This document shows, one piece after another, positions 24,278-35,520 of a stretch of DNA of 64,000 nucleotides. This stretch comes from Flabesymbios commensalis. Lineage: Eukaryota; Annelida; Polychaeta; Terebellida; Flabelligeridae. The stretch covers positions 21,696,282 through 21,760,281 of the forward strand of contig OZ024914.1 in assembly GCA_964017125.1 (NCBI GenBank), written 5' to 3'. Numbering within the stretch: the first letter of the stretch is position 1; each line of letters opens with the position of its first letter. A model generated the notes under the pieces. It did not search any database and was not told the DNA's origin. It saw nothing but the letters and a program-made list of their open reading frames with translations. The position numbers and the translations under genes were made by a program.

Positions 24278-24541
24278 TGTTCAGGATTGTCATGTGGCAC
24301 TGATGCGCCACCTGGTGAATACCTAAGTATATATATGTTTGGGATCATGTTAGATCCGGTTCTGATCCATATTGAGGCTATTTTGTCATGCTGTTGCCCT
24401 GCATGCTGTTGTTGGGCAGGGTGGACCAGGGGTCACTCTGCCATAATGTACTTGAAGCTGGTAGAGGAAGGTTGTAAAATAAAACTGTGAAAACCCTCAT
24501 CGTTGTCTCCTCTCCTTTCTTCCGAGTCCTAATCCTGGACA
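24278..24541 (+). repeat. 3' LTR
   Basis: 264 bases with the same ends as the 5' LTR, followed by the CTCTT target duplication. An 80-codon open frame within it is shared with the 5' LTR and is not a gene. Confidence 0.93.
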
Positions 24542-24546
24542 CTCTT

Positions 24547-25245
24547 AAAGCTGAGAAAACTTGACCAACAATGAGGGGTAAAGTTGATAAAACTGAGCTC
24601 TTGTTCAATATTGATTCATCTTGTCGACAATGGCATATTATGTGATTTACTTACAAAAGAAACTGACAGTTTCTCAGATGATCTTTACACTGTCTTTGAA
24701 AAAAATCGCCTACAATTTTCGATACTCCAGTGGACTAAATGAATGACGAAGTGGTTTGTTTAATGATGAAACAAAACCCCCAAAAAACAATTTAATACTC
24801 AGGGGTACTATAAGACCTATATATTATCATCAAATGTAACATTTGATTCTGGTTTGAGGAAGATATACCACATGCCATTTTTTTGTAATAATTTTACAAC
24901 TCGATGGCTTATTGTATGACTTCGTCAGCGGAGCAACATAAAAAAATATTATATTTAATATTAGTAAAAACACACTTATTCTTACCAATCAAATAGCCCG
25001 CTCTACACGTATATTCAATGCCAAAGCATAGTTTGCATGGTTCAAAGTACCGTATCGTAAGATCAGAGATATTGACGGAAGCTGGAATGACATTAAATAA
25101 AAATTAAACCAACGCTTCATATCACCCCATGTCTGAAGAAAAACACTTGTCAAGACACTACTGGCGGAAATGTTAAAGGCCATGTAGACCAAGAGATGGC
25201 GCCAGAGAGCTGACATCTCAATGTGAACTTTAGCCGTAGCTGTCC
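24547..25245. other. Intronic stretch without recognised features
   Basis: AT-rich sequence with no gene, hairpin or dispersed repeat that I could identify. Confidence 0.5.
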
Positions 25246-25730
25246 TGCTGCAGGAGCAATGGACGGAAGAACGGATTATAAAGACCTGTGCAGATGCTTG
25301 CCCATCCTGCAGCCAACGTGTCCTGTGGATCGAGCATCGGGCAATAGATCACAGTTGGGCCAATGTTATTACACATTGGACCGCTCATTAGCCACTGTAT
25401 TGTGGCGGTATTGCCCTGCAGTCTCCAGGATTCTGGCCTCGTCTCCCCAGAGATCCTGAAGGCGTCAAGGACTCTGGCCGTAGATAGGACCCACAATGAA
25501 TGGATGAGATGCCATCCCATTGCCTGACATCCATTCCCGACAAACATGGAATATTGAGAAAATGGTGGTTTAAAGTTGAGCCAGCGTCGCAGACGGTGGA
25601 CCAACATTAAACCAGCATTTAAACAACATATCTTCTTTGCTTGGACCCCATTTCCCAACAAACACAAGAGGTGTATCCAATTTTGCTTTAATGTGGGGGC
25701 AGCGTCGCAGATGGATCTAAATCTCATATT
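25246..25730. repeat. GGCCAGCGTC-family repeat cluster
   Basis: Carries the recurring phrases gagccagcgtcgcagacggtgg, gggccaatgttattacacattgg and caaacacaagaggtg. It produces a 165-codon open frame on the minus strand and one on the plus strand; both follow from the repeat structure and are not treated as genes. Confidence 0.65.
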
Positions 25731-27018
25731 TCTGGGACCTCATTGCCTGACATCTACTCTATACATACGTGGCTTTATTCAACCAACATTAGAAAATGAA
25801 GCACAACGTCTGCTGAGCAGCAGCCACACTTGGCCAATATATGTCGTCGCAGCAGTACGGACCTGATACATACAGAGGTCAACGATGCAGCTCTGTCATG
25901 TTATATATATATGCCATGTCATAGACACATCTGAACAAATGATCACCATTTTTCTGTGTTAATATGAGATAATCGTGTAAGAGTCTGTAGAGTTTTTAGA
26001 TACAGGCACCCAGTTGTTCTTTCTCTTCATCCAGCAAATATCTACACACTTCAGGCGCGGCATAAGTTTGTTGTTAAAATGTAATATTTATTCGAATAAA
26101 TGTGTTATGCTATAAAGAATTAAGACGAAACAAATTTCCTAAGATGTGATTACCGCCTATTTAGGGCTGTAAAAGTAATGCAGTCATTTAAATAGTTCCT
26201 TAAACTGTTTACCTGGCTCTATGTTTTCTTGTTATGATATGTGGGTGTTGTACACAAAATGGAGATTAAAAGGTTTACCACAATCACTGAAAAGGTCATT
26301 AAATTAGTGTATGTATAGTTAACCCCATTGATAAATGTTCGGTTGTTTTGGTATTTCTAATTTTCAGAATAATTTCCAAGAAACAGAATTTAAGCATGTG
26401 TCTCATTAGTCATAAACAGATAAGCAAGAAGCAATGCTCGGCAAGACGCTGGGTATCGCTTGTTCAATGTTGCATCAACATTTAAGACAATGATTGTTGT
26501 CCAACCTCTCATGGTCGGGTTGATAAATGCATGGCACAATTTCCAGAAGCTCACCCATAACGTGAACTTGTATCTGGTCCTATCTAAACTCGATATTTTC
26601 GACGGAAACAATATACATCTACCAATAGCCAATAGTAAAGGACTATCCTAGTTCAAAATCATTACGTACATGGAAATGGAAAGCAGGGATCATGTATACT
26701 GGAAATACTTTCAACTTCCTTGGGCCTATATTAAAGAATATGTAATGTTATTCTCTGATATAACCAAATATATATGTGACCTGTATTAAATATGATGAAA
26801 ATAGATTCACATATAACGATGGTCTCAAACAATTGTGGGTCAAGTCGACTTTTGCTTAAAACTACAGTCTCCTAAATCCACTTATCAGCATGTAGACTTG
26901 GACTTATACTGATAAAACACAAAACGATCGGAATTTGACAGTAGATTAATTGAAGTTATCAGAGTATTTTTTACCTTCCAAAACGATTTACAGCAGCAAA
27001 ATTGAACAAGACACCAAG
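25731..27018. other. Intronic stretch without recognised features
   Basis: Only short overlapping frames (26390-26650) and AT-rich sequence. Confidence 0.5.
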
Positions 27019-27287
27019 TTGACTTAGCTCATTGTTAATCCAGGAACACAGAATATTCCTAGATCAACAATGAACTAAGTCCAGACGTTTCCCCTGCGTT
27101 GTATCCACAAGTCTCAGAATAACAATGCGCTAAGTGCACATGCACCGTTTGTGTCCCAGAAACCAAAGCCCATAAGCATATAACACCAGAATAACAATGT
27201 GTCTAGTCGAATTGGTCATGTGTTGGACAGATATTATGCTGATATGTGCTCCTTTTCACGAGATTAACAATGTGCTAAGTCGACTTG
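27019..27287. repeat. Dispersed five-fold motif AACAATGNNCTAAGTC
   Basis: One inverted (27019-27037) and four direct (near 27064, 27119, 27193 and 27265) copies of a roughly 18-base motif, AACAATGYGCTAAGTCGA with changes, are spaced by about 45-75 bases of unrelated sequence. Whether it is a decayed tandem repeat or a binding-site cluster is unclear. Confidence 0.6.
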
Positions 27288-27834
27288 ATCTGTTGTTTTA
27301 ATCTGAATTTGGAATAAATAATATTCTAAAGGCCAAAAATGTCACTTAGAACACTATTGTTTTAACCCATCGATAATAGCTGTGTTATAGATTTATCTTT
27401 GCGTTGGTGTTGTCCGCTCACATTTAGGCATAATACGAGTAGGTGTGTAGTGATTTCTCCACGTATAAATTCCCAAGTAAATGCATGTGATGAGAAAAGG
27501 TCAATTGTTTAAAAAATAATACTTTAAAAGATGTATTGTCCCACATAACGTTTCATATTTTTGGCACTTTTGTCATGGCATCTTGTAAAATTAGTAATCT
27601 CTTACTATCCATATAGCTTCCTAGTTTGGTAAGCAGTACATATGGCCTACATCTACCGCCTTCTACCTTCTCGATCATATTTTAAGGAAAAGAAGCTGCT
27701 ATGTAATAAGTATCTAAATACAAATGGTTGACATCATTATTTTTACATTTCACCCTTAAAACGCTGAAGATATTTTTAAATAAAGCTTTGAGACCAAAGG
27801 GTTTTTTCAACTTGAAATCATCATAACATTACTG

Positions 27835-27990
27835 TCTTAGTTAATTCTTTCGGAATCGTTTTAATACCTATATTATGGGTCTACGGACATTATAAATGTT
27901 TAAATTCTTTCAGCGCCGGGACCGTTTTTATACGTAGAATCTGACATAAGATTCTGACGTATAAAGACGGTCCCCGCACTGAAAAAGTTA
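27835..27990. mobile_element. MITE with GACGT-type palindromic core
   Basis: Contains ttaatacctatattatgggtctacgg, then gccgggaccgtttttatacg and its inverse cgtataaagacggtccccg. It belongs to the same family as 17095-17278 and 33130-33350. Confidence 0.65.
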
Positions 27991-28054
27991 AAAACAGCTT
28001 TACTTTTTAAAAGCCCTTATACAGTACAAGTATTGTGGCAGCTGATAGCCACGC

Positions 28055-28345
28055 TTGTCACCCCCCCCCCCCCCCCTCTCACAACCCACTATGTGCGCAG
28101 CCAGACACTGATCGATGTCACCGCCTCTGATTATTGACGTAAGTAATTTGAGAAATGGGTGGATCGATCCAAGGTGCAACATAAATAGGGGCCCAGTGTC
28201 CCATCAGCATGCCCTGGTGACTGGCCCGCTGACCCACTGTCTGCACAAACTCATCTCACCGACACGGCGATGGACCAGTACTGCCATTACGTTGGGTCAA
28301 AGCCTGCGATTGTGGTCCAACATGAACCCATCGATGGGTTTACTT
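28055..28345. repeat. Poly-C run and GGCCAGCGTC-family fragment
   Basis: A C-run at about 28061-28077 is followed by family phrases (gcccagtgtcccatcagcatg, ggcccgctgacccactg, ttgggtcaaagcctgcg, ccaacatgaaccc). It is heavily diverged from the palindromic core. Confidence 0.45.
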
Positions 28346-30739
28346 TGTCGGGATCACCAAAGGCGTGGAATAGGGAGGGGGGTTGGCTCAAATCAGTTTG
28401 ACTTAAGTCTGGTCATTTATGTGTCACCTGAACCCCTGCAGTGCTGGCTGCAAACGGAAATAATTCTGGATTTTCTCTTGGTGAGGAATTATTAATACTA
28501 AATTTAAAATCCAACCATATGTGATCATAATACACAGTATAACTCGCAATTTTTACAGTTCAGTTGGACAAAACATATTGTCTTTGCTTTATTGACAATA
28601 CAACAGTTTGGTTTGTCTCAAACACAACGGATTGCTTTTGTAGGACTAAACATAAAATACATAATAATATCAAAGTTCTTTCTGTATATCAAGAACAATA
28701 CTTCTCTTTTCACCCGTGCAAAAGAGGTCATGCTTTGGTCGTGTCTGTTTCTTTGCTGGTCCGCAGGATTACTTACAAAGTAGTGAGCAGATTTGAATGT
28801 ATTGTTTACCAGAGGTGTTTGTCGGGCCATGGAACAATCCACCAAATTTTGGAGGTTATCCGTCTTACTTATTTAACATAATTAAATATTTTTATTCCAT
28901 AGAAAATTTGAATTGCATTTAACAGCCTTATTATTTTGGATTTTGCTTGGCGTACATTGCTTTGTTTCTGTCAGCACATATCTAGGTACTCTGTTCGGAT
29001 TAGCCGTCAGCCAGTGCTAACATGTAGATATGGAGTAATCCACTTGTGGCTGACAGACTGTGATGTACACTGAGTGCTGATTGAAAGCTGTGTGCTCTTG
29101 TCACCATCTAAGAGAACAACACGGGACGTTCATGCAATGTTGTAGCAGTGATGGGCCAGCGTCGCAGACAGTGGCCCATCAATGTCCAACATAGGGCGAA
29201 CTCCTTTTATCTATCGGCAACCTCCACTGAAGTCCTTTCTGAACAGAAATAGAAATCGACGTAATGCAATATTCACTGACTTTTTCTGGTCATATATATC
29301 CTCTCGTTCATCACAAGCAGAATACATGAATGTTGTATTAGTCCAAATCTGTTCACCATGGGCTAAACTGGACCGAGACAGGAATAGGGATATATCCGTA
29401 TGTGTTTGGTGGACATAAAAAAACTGTTTTGCATTGCTCACATAATCATGATAATAGGTAAAAAGATATGTTTATACTAAAAGCTTCCTGAATATTTTCA
29501 AGGAGCTTGAGGCGGTTATAACACGTGTGAAAGTCATTCTTCGACGATTTAATTATATGACGAGATTACGACGCGGGAAACATATCTATAATTTTATCTT
29601 CTACAATAGTGAGCAATAGTTTTTTGTAAAATATTGTATTATCACAAGCTATGTATTAATAATATTATTGTAATGACGAAGCGAAGACATGGCCATATGC
29701 TTATAATTGCTCACTTGCAGCCATGGTTACGGGAATTAAAATTTTTCCATAATCATTATCATGTAAGCTTAACTCATAGCAGTCTAAGTCTCGGACCTAG
29801 AATTTATGATGCTGCAGTCTAAGTCCAAGCCCAGCTCGGACCTGGCAATAATGCTTAGCCATTCACGAAATGGCATCACTTGCGCAACTATGAACACAGC
29901 ATGGGGAGCCTAGATCACAAAGAGTTGATTTATCTGCGTCACAACCGTTTCTAAACTAAAAATAGAACTCCAGGCTCAGATGAATTCGAGACTTTCGGTA
30001 TTTCCGAGATGAGTTGGGAATGTCATCTCAAAATATGAAATCTGGTATGCCCCTCAGCGAACTTAGAAAGACTACTAAATCCCATGTGAAACATTTATTT
30101 ACCGTATTAATGTGTGTTTATAGACCTGGTGAATGCTTTTTCTAACCGTCTGTGATGTATTGTAAAATATGTTTTGTGAATTGATATATTGTTGTACTCT
30201 TGAATCTCCGTGGATCCCAATTTTTAAACAAAATTTCCGAAAATTTGACTACCTAATTTGAATATTTAAAATGACTGTCGGTTACTATGGCAACATCACA
30301 TTGACTAATTAAATGAAGTGTATTCTGGTTATATATTGTATGTGTGTTCCTGTGGTGTATGGGAAATATATATGCCATGATTCTAAATTAATGATTTCTA
30401 AAGTAGAAGAATATGTCTACTAATATGTCACAAAAATGGCCAGACCACACAGATGTCCAATGTCAAAACGGCCAGACTGCTATGAGTTAACTGCTCTGGA
30501 AAATAAGTATTTTCTTTGTTCTATAACAGAACGTGAACCAGATTCATATTTTTTTCATCGGTAACCACTTTTCCCGCCCCATGGCCAGACCTACCTGTGT
30601 GGCGACGTCTTTAACGTAATGAGAAACAAGGATCATCATTAGCACCCGAGGGAAATCTAATAAAGAACACTTGTTATTAGTGTTGACAGCCGGGATTGGA
30701 TGACTAGTGTAAGGGGTTAGACACAACCCCAAAGTCGGA
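28346..30739. other. Intronic stretch with one repeat fragment
   Basis: A GGCCAGCGTC fragment lies at 29135-29200 (gatgggccagcgtcgcagacag). A 105-codon frame at 28564-28881 has no recognisable domain. Nothing else is identified. Confidence 0.5.
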
Positions 30740-30744
30740 TCGAT

Positions 30745-30990
30745 TGAGGACCAACGTCTCAGACGCTGGTTCCTTATTGAACCAAAGTCGAGACAATGAC
30801 AAATTTATCTGACACTAACATTTCCCACACGACTGATAATACAATTAGTCAGATTTTATATAGAGATTAATAACCGCTGAGGCGAAAACCCAGCAAATAA
30901 GATACGTCGGCATTATGCCGGTTTAATTACGAGCCATCGTTTACAACGCTGGCCCAATATTGAACCAACATTATGTTAACATCTTATGTT
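30745..30990. repeat. Two GGCCAGCGTC-family fragments
   Basis: gaccaacgtctcagacgctgg at the left and acaacgctggcccaatattgaacc at the right, with cccagcaaataagatacgtc between. The order matches two halves of the family consensus. Confidence 0.6.
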
Positions 30991-31785
30991 TGATGAAGGG
31001 CTGGCTGTAATCTACACATTGACGCTTCTCTGTCTTGTCACTTTTATTAAAGATAGAATGATTAGGGTGTTGTGATCCTTTTTCTTGATTTGAGGCGAGC
31101 ATTTCTTCATGAAGCCGCATTTTCATTTGTGAGATTTTATTTCATTCTGGAAAAAGGTGCTGAGCTTCACGTAGAATACATGTCTCCTAAGCATATTAAA
31201 ATAGCCATATGGGAAACGGAAAGAATTTGAGTATTCAGTCGATAACTAGGATGAAGAAATAGCGAAATTTAGTTGACATGATAAATTGGACAGTGATTTG
31301 TACAAAGGCAAAGCTTCCCGTGGATGATCTGCTCTTGTATATAATATTCATAAGATAAATCATCAACACTGAAGCTATATTATCAGATTACATCCTAAAA
31401 AGCGCTTGAAATTTCACCACAGTATAGCGGGCCGGTCCGGAACGCTCATTTGGCCAGGCTGTGCCTCAAAACGCATACATCTATATTGGCCCGGTCATCG
31501 AGGTTGTGCATTTACTATGCTCCAAACTGTGTAAAGGCCTGGAGTGCGAGAATGTCTATTGTACAATGCACTATATAATAAGGAGCCATTGAATTCATTC
31601 GATAAGATTAATGCAAAGTCTCGAGTACGGGCTTTGTATTGCCAAGATTGTGCAGACCCTAAATCAATATTCACATTCACATTACTACCGCGTCCATTGA
31701 GAAAGAAAAGGACTCCAGTACCACTTTAATTGGCAGTTAAGACCCTTAAATCCCCAGGGTGGATAATTATATGAGAACAACTTAC

Positions 31786-31892
31786 CACTGTCTGGGCGTT
31801 CACCTCGGCGCCGCGTTTTAAAAGCTCCATTCCTATCTCAACATTGCCGTTTTTGGCCGTAAAGTAAAGTGCAGAGCCTGTAATCCTGTCTT
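31786..31892 (-). CDS. Ankyrin-repeat gene, copy 1: repeat exon
   Basis: 107 bases. The acceptor is ttaatttgcag|AAGAC and the donor is CAGACAGTG|gtaagttg. In the only sensible frame the first two bases finish a codon, then DRITGSALYFTAKNGNVEIG and MELLKRGAEVNAQTV follow: an ankyrin repeat (sALyftA..GN.EI...LL.rGA.VN). It ends in phase 0 and continues exactly into RGNTPLHVAA of the exon at 4901-5008. The entry phase needs one base from the previous exon, which the exon at 32862-32927 does not supply. Confidence 0.88.
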
Positions 31893-32861
31893 CTGCAAAT
31901 TAAAAAGAGAAATAAAGACAACGTGATAAACGCGTGGTTAATTCAGAGTATTATATTTTGAATAAATTATGAACCTTTATCCTATATATATATATATATA
32001 GGCTCTATAAGTATTCACATTCATTTCATTTTAATTCATCAATAGATTATATCTCAAAGAATCGACAATTGAATATGGCTTAATTACAAAGACAATGAAT
32101 GCTGCGAATTATACCTTTCCAGCAAATGAAATGAGCTGAATCGGGCTTCAGGCCACCTTTGTGCACATATAGGCTAAACTGGGCCAGGAGAACCTCCTGA
32201 GGATGGTGAGATGATTGAGATGATACAGGATTCGAAAGTCGAGCCCTGGCGGTCTGAGGCCGAGCACGCTACCTCTCGGTCACGGAGGCTCCCCACAATA
32301 CTGACTTTCACACGTGGATGGGGAAGAAACATTTTTTGTTTCTTTCAAACCGCCGAGACCGGGAACCGAACTCTGGCGTGAAAGGCAGCGGTGCTAACCA
32401 CTACCCTAGGGCCCCCGCCCACATCTCCAGCAAGCAATAGACGCTGAACAAATGTTGTTTCAGCGTTTATTGTCTCCGCCCACGTTGTGTCAATGTACAT
32501 AGGGATCGGTCTCGGTGGCTTACTAGTTCGCCTGTGGGGTACCGGATTAGAATCCAGACGAGGTTAACTTATTTTCATATTCATATTGCATATTCTAAAC
32601 TTTTCGAAGAACGAGAAAAACGGAAACATATTTGGGTGCCGTAATCTGATTTCATCTTTGCCTACAGTGTAAGTCTGAAAATGCCAGCCTTGAGAACGGG
32701 TGAACGGGTGGATGGGACAAATGCGTGGGTTTATCAACTTCACTTAGTTACTAGACCACACAGTTTGCAGTCTCGCGTACTTTATTCATTATACAATTGC
32801 ACTGTCTCGGACATTTATATATAAAAACTCGTTTACTGCGTCATCCACCGCGGACACTTAC
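31893..32861 (-). other. Intron of ankyrin gene containing a SINE
   Basis: From donor CCG|gtaagtgtcc at 32861 to the acceptor at 31893. It holds the SINE at 32124-32416 and a short TA microsatellite at about 31984-32000. A tiny unseen exon here could explain the phase mismatch of its neighbours. Confidence 0.6.
32124..32416 (-). mobile_element. Dimeric tRNA-derived SINE
   Basis: Minus-strand order: gggggccctagggtagtggt A-box-like head; the B box is cggttcccggtctcgg-like and decayed; gtttcttccccat spacer; second module tgaccgagaggtagcgtgct with a B-like ctttcgaatcctg; conserved segment ggttctcctggcccagttta; a tail segment ending gcccgattcagctcatttc. It is more diverged in the first module than the copies at 45672 and 56370. 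Confidence 0.85.
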
Positions 32862-32927
32862 CGGATTTGCTATATCAATAGGTAATGTGTTGCTTTGTAG
32901 GAACTCCATGGCTCGTTCTGTGTTGTC
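32862..32927 (-). CDS. Ankyrin-repeat gene, copy 1: most 5' exon seen
   Basis: 66 bases between cgtctctcag|GAC and CCG|gtaagtgt. One frame is open: DNTERAMEFLQSNTLPID then IANP. The first part fits the second helix of an ankyrin repeat (compare GNVEIGMELL in the next exon). The other two frames contain stops. Canonical joining to 31892 puts the next exon one base out of frame. Use of a weaker donor four bases on (GTAA|gtgtcc) would restore the frame; a missed small exon or an assembly indel would also explain it. Confidence 0.65.
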
Positions 32928-33109
32928 CTGAGAGACGGAACGTAAAAACTCAACACACTCAAACACACGTATTAGGAATATTAGAACAAAGAAACAAGTG
33001 TATATTGTCCACTTGGTAACTATGTATATAATGTTTTTATATTTTTTTCATATTTAATTTAAAGTGTCAGGTTATTCCCTCTAGTTTCAAATTACGTCCT
33101 ATAGTGATG
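32928..33109. other. Upstream intron start
   Basis: Acceptor side of the next upstream intron of the ankyrin gene. No further exon could be placed with confidence to the right, up to the second gene copy. Confidence 0.5.
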
Positions 33110-33129
33110 CAAATAGCACAAAGTGTATT

Positions 33130-33350
33130 TTAATTTGAAATCATCATTTAAATATCTTGGTTAGTGCTTTCCGCTTCATTTGAATACCTATGTTACGGGT
33201 CAATTGTTATAATGTTATTGTATCTTATATATATGTTATTATAGTTTTACTCTTTCAGCGCGGAAATCTACCTTAGCCGTCAAAATCAGACGTCTGTAGA
33301 CGTCAGATTCAGACGTCGTCAATCCCCGCACTGTGAGGTTTAAACTCTTG
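33130..33350. mobile_element. MITE with GACGTC palindromic core
   Basis: cagacgtctgtagacgtcag lies at the centre, flanked by gcggaaatctaccttagccgtc and gtcgtcaatccccgcactg, with the family phrase gaatacctatgttacgggtc to the left. Confidence 0.7.
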
Positions 33351-33930
33351 ATCGCTGTTCCCAAAATCATCACCGATCCACGTATCAACGTCAAGATGGC
33401 TGACGTCATATCACATTTGGAAAACAACGCTCAACTCATCATGATACCGTTTTCTCTTTTGAGGATTAACAGCTATATGATGGAATAATATGTATACATT
33501 CTGCTACATAATATACTGATATAAACAATAAGCTCTATAATCTGATGATAAATTATATTGTTTGAAACTAGAGTAGGTCAGTTGGCAATACATCCAGATT
33601 ACACTTCCAGACTTAACCTACAAGAGAGGTGAGCTTATTCCAGCGCTTCGTATTTCATTGTTTCATATCCTTTTAAGACCTAAAATCATTTCATTTTCGT
33701 CCACTTCAAGTTACGTCCGCCAACGCGACCTAAGACTGTCAAAGGGTACAATTACTCATGTTTGTTTAATGTGAGACTAACCTCACATTTCACTCTCTAC
33801 AGGAATCGTTTTAATATGGCATGTGGTATGCTAATAAAATGTAAACAACAACGGTTTACTCTTGTTTGGTGCTCAAAGTATCACAGCAGATCAGACGGAA
33901 ACGGTCACCGACTCAATAATACATAGATTA

Positions 33931-34138
33931 ATTGGATGGCCTCATCCACAAGTGGGCTGACCCACATTTTGACGATTTTGGGAAAAATCGCGCAGCAACA
34001 TGGAGTACAGGATAAAACGAATAAATACAAATTAACAGAAAAAGGTAACAAAATAAAAAAAACTCAATGACATAATAATAATATTTTCATTGTTTTTTTT
34101 AATGTGGGTTAGCCCACTTGTGCATGATCCCATCCAAT
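33931..34138. mobile_element. 208-bp MITE with inverted termini
   Basis: Starts attggatgg and ends ccatccaat. The subterminal arms cacaagtgggctgacccaca and tgtgggttagcccacttgtg are mirror images. The centre is AT-rich. Flanks are TA-rich, so a TA target is possible. Confidence 0.8.
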
Positions 34139-34538
34139 AGTGGATTCAGTCTCAATCGGATAATAAATGAGTTTTTTGTGAATGCTGCAAATCCCATTAT
34201 GCAAATAAAAACGTGTGTCCTCCGTCGTCTGCAAACCGATAAGCCATCCTCATTTACTCGACAGCTGTATGAATGAGAATGGGCCAGTCATTTTTTCGAG
34301 TCAATCGACTGTGATTAAAAATAATTTCCCTCTGTGCACGTCATAAGAAGTGATCAATAATGTTTCTGTCATCTTTATGATGTTTTCCTTTTTCTTTTAC
34401 AAACTGGAGAACATGTCAGGCCAGGTTGCCATTCATCTAAGGATCTGAACGGTTGAATCAAAGACAATTTGTTTTTCCACCGCCACCCTTAGTTTGTCTT
34501 AGCACAAATAGTGACCATAAATTTTAGTGTTACGTGTG

Positions 34539-34744
34539 TTAACCCCTATCCTGCTTATCACGACGATAATCGTTTTTAATTTGTTTAATTGGTCGATTGA
34601 GAATATAATGTCTGCACAAACATCAATTATTTGGAGATATGAGTAGAACATTTTCGTCAACACTTGAGGTTGTGTGTCGCAGTAGCAGGACACAAACTCA
34701 AGTGTTTGAAAATTGTAATAAATAGAAAGCAGGATAAGGGTTAA
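34539..34744. mobile_element. Complete piggyBac-type MITE (TTAACCC family)
   Basis: 206 bases: TTAA, then CCCCTATCCTGCTT, a palindromic body with acacttgaggttgtgtgtcg and acacaaactcaagtgt, then AAGCAGGATAAGGG and TTAA. A TTAA target duplication plus a TIR beginning CCC is the hallmark of piggyBac-mobilised elements. It is the best preserved member and defines the ends of the family seen at 2462, 13294, 43005, 47181, 48890 and 63599. Confidence 0.85.
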
Positions 34745-35214
34745 TGAAATATGTGCAAAAATAAGGAAATAACATGATTAACAGCAACAACATTATGTAA
34801 AAGCTAACATTTTAAGGTCAGCATCAACTTTATAAGCTTGAACGTTTTAGAGCAATTAAGAACTTGAAGAAAAAATTATAAATATAAAACACATAAAATG
34901 TGAAACAAAGCTTATCCAACTTACTTTGATTACCTAAATTGTATCTAAATATAATAGTATATAATTTGTATCAGTTCTGTTTGTATAATTGTACCAGCTC
35001 GGGGTCCATATTTTCGTATTGGCCATCTCGATCAATCCAAGCCTACATGTCGTAACGTGTACGAGAATATGGGACGATGTATTTTGCTTTCATTATATAG
35101 ACGCCAAGAAAAGTAATAATTCATGTACGCTGGCATGCATTGCGGAAAAAAGATATCGATGAAATTATATCCAGTAGCCCTACTATGCGTCCTGTCAGAA
35201 TGATACACTGAAAG
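34745..35214. other. AT-rich stretch without recognised features
   Basis: No gene or repeat identified. Confidence 0.5.
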
Positions 35215-35520
35215 TCATCTCGGTTCAATGCTAGAGCATTATTTGCGATGTTGGCCAAACATTAAACTAACATCGAGTCAGTGCCTCGTGTTTACTGGGT
35301 GAGTTGTAGGATATTGATCTCCGTCTTATTTTGTTTTTCCTTTGAAATACACTTATATGAAAAGAGAAGCCCGTTGGAAGCTGATCTGACATGAATCGAC
35401 ACGAAGAGATACAGAGAAGTGTGGCGTTTTAACAAACAGGAGATGGGGAGCTAATGATTACTTAACGTTGGGCCAGCGTCTACGACGATGGCCCAACGTT
35501 AAGGAAACATTGGCTAGAAG
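35215..35520. repeat. Two GGCCAGCGTC-family copies
   Basis: The left copy ends cctcgtgtttactgggtg. The right copy (35460-35515) keeps the palindrome gttgggccagcgtctacgac...tggcccaac almost intact. Confidence 0.7.

Larger units (their letters stand above)
18610..24541 (+). mobile_element. Complete-looking non-autonomous LTR element (LARD-like), 5.9 kb
   Basis: Two near-identical LTRs bound a 5.4-kb interior. The host target is duplicated as CTCTT directly outside both (18605-18609 and 24542-24546). LTR ends read TGTTCAGG and CCTGGACA. A primer-site candidate follows the 5' LTR and a purine tract precedes the 3' LTR. The interior has no recognisable gag, protease, RT, RNase H or integrase in any frame; its longest frame is 186 codons (19299-19859, proline-rich end) and unassigned. 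This fits a large retrotransposon derivative mobilised by a partner's proteins. The near-identity of the LTRs indicates a recent insertion. A GC-richer first kilobase gives way after about 19966, next to a GTAAGT motif, to GT-rich sequence. Confidence 0.9.

Noticed and set aside
25230-25866. 165- and 96-codon frames on opposite strands
   Set aside because: They are generated by the palindromic GGCCAGCGTC repeats; no protein resemblance.
30544-30732. Minus-strand frame ending VATQ|gtaggt, with GANDDP in another frame
   Set aside because: GANDDP suggested an ankyrin turn, but that frame stops shortly after and no in-frame splice pair works.
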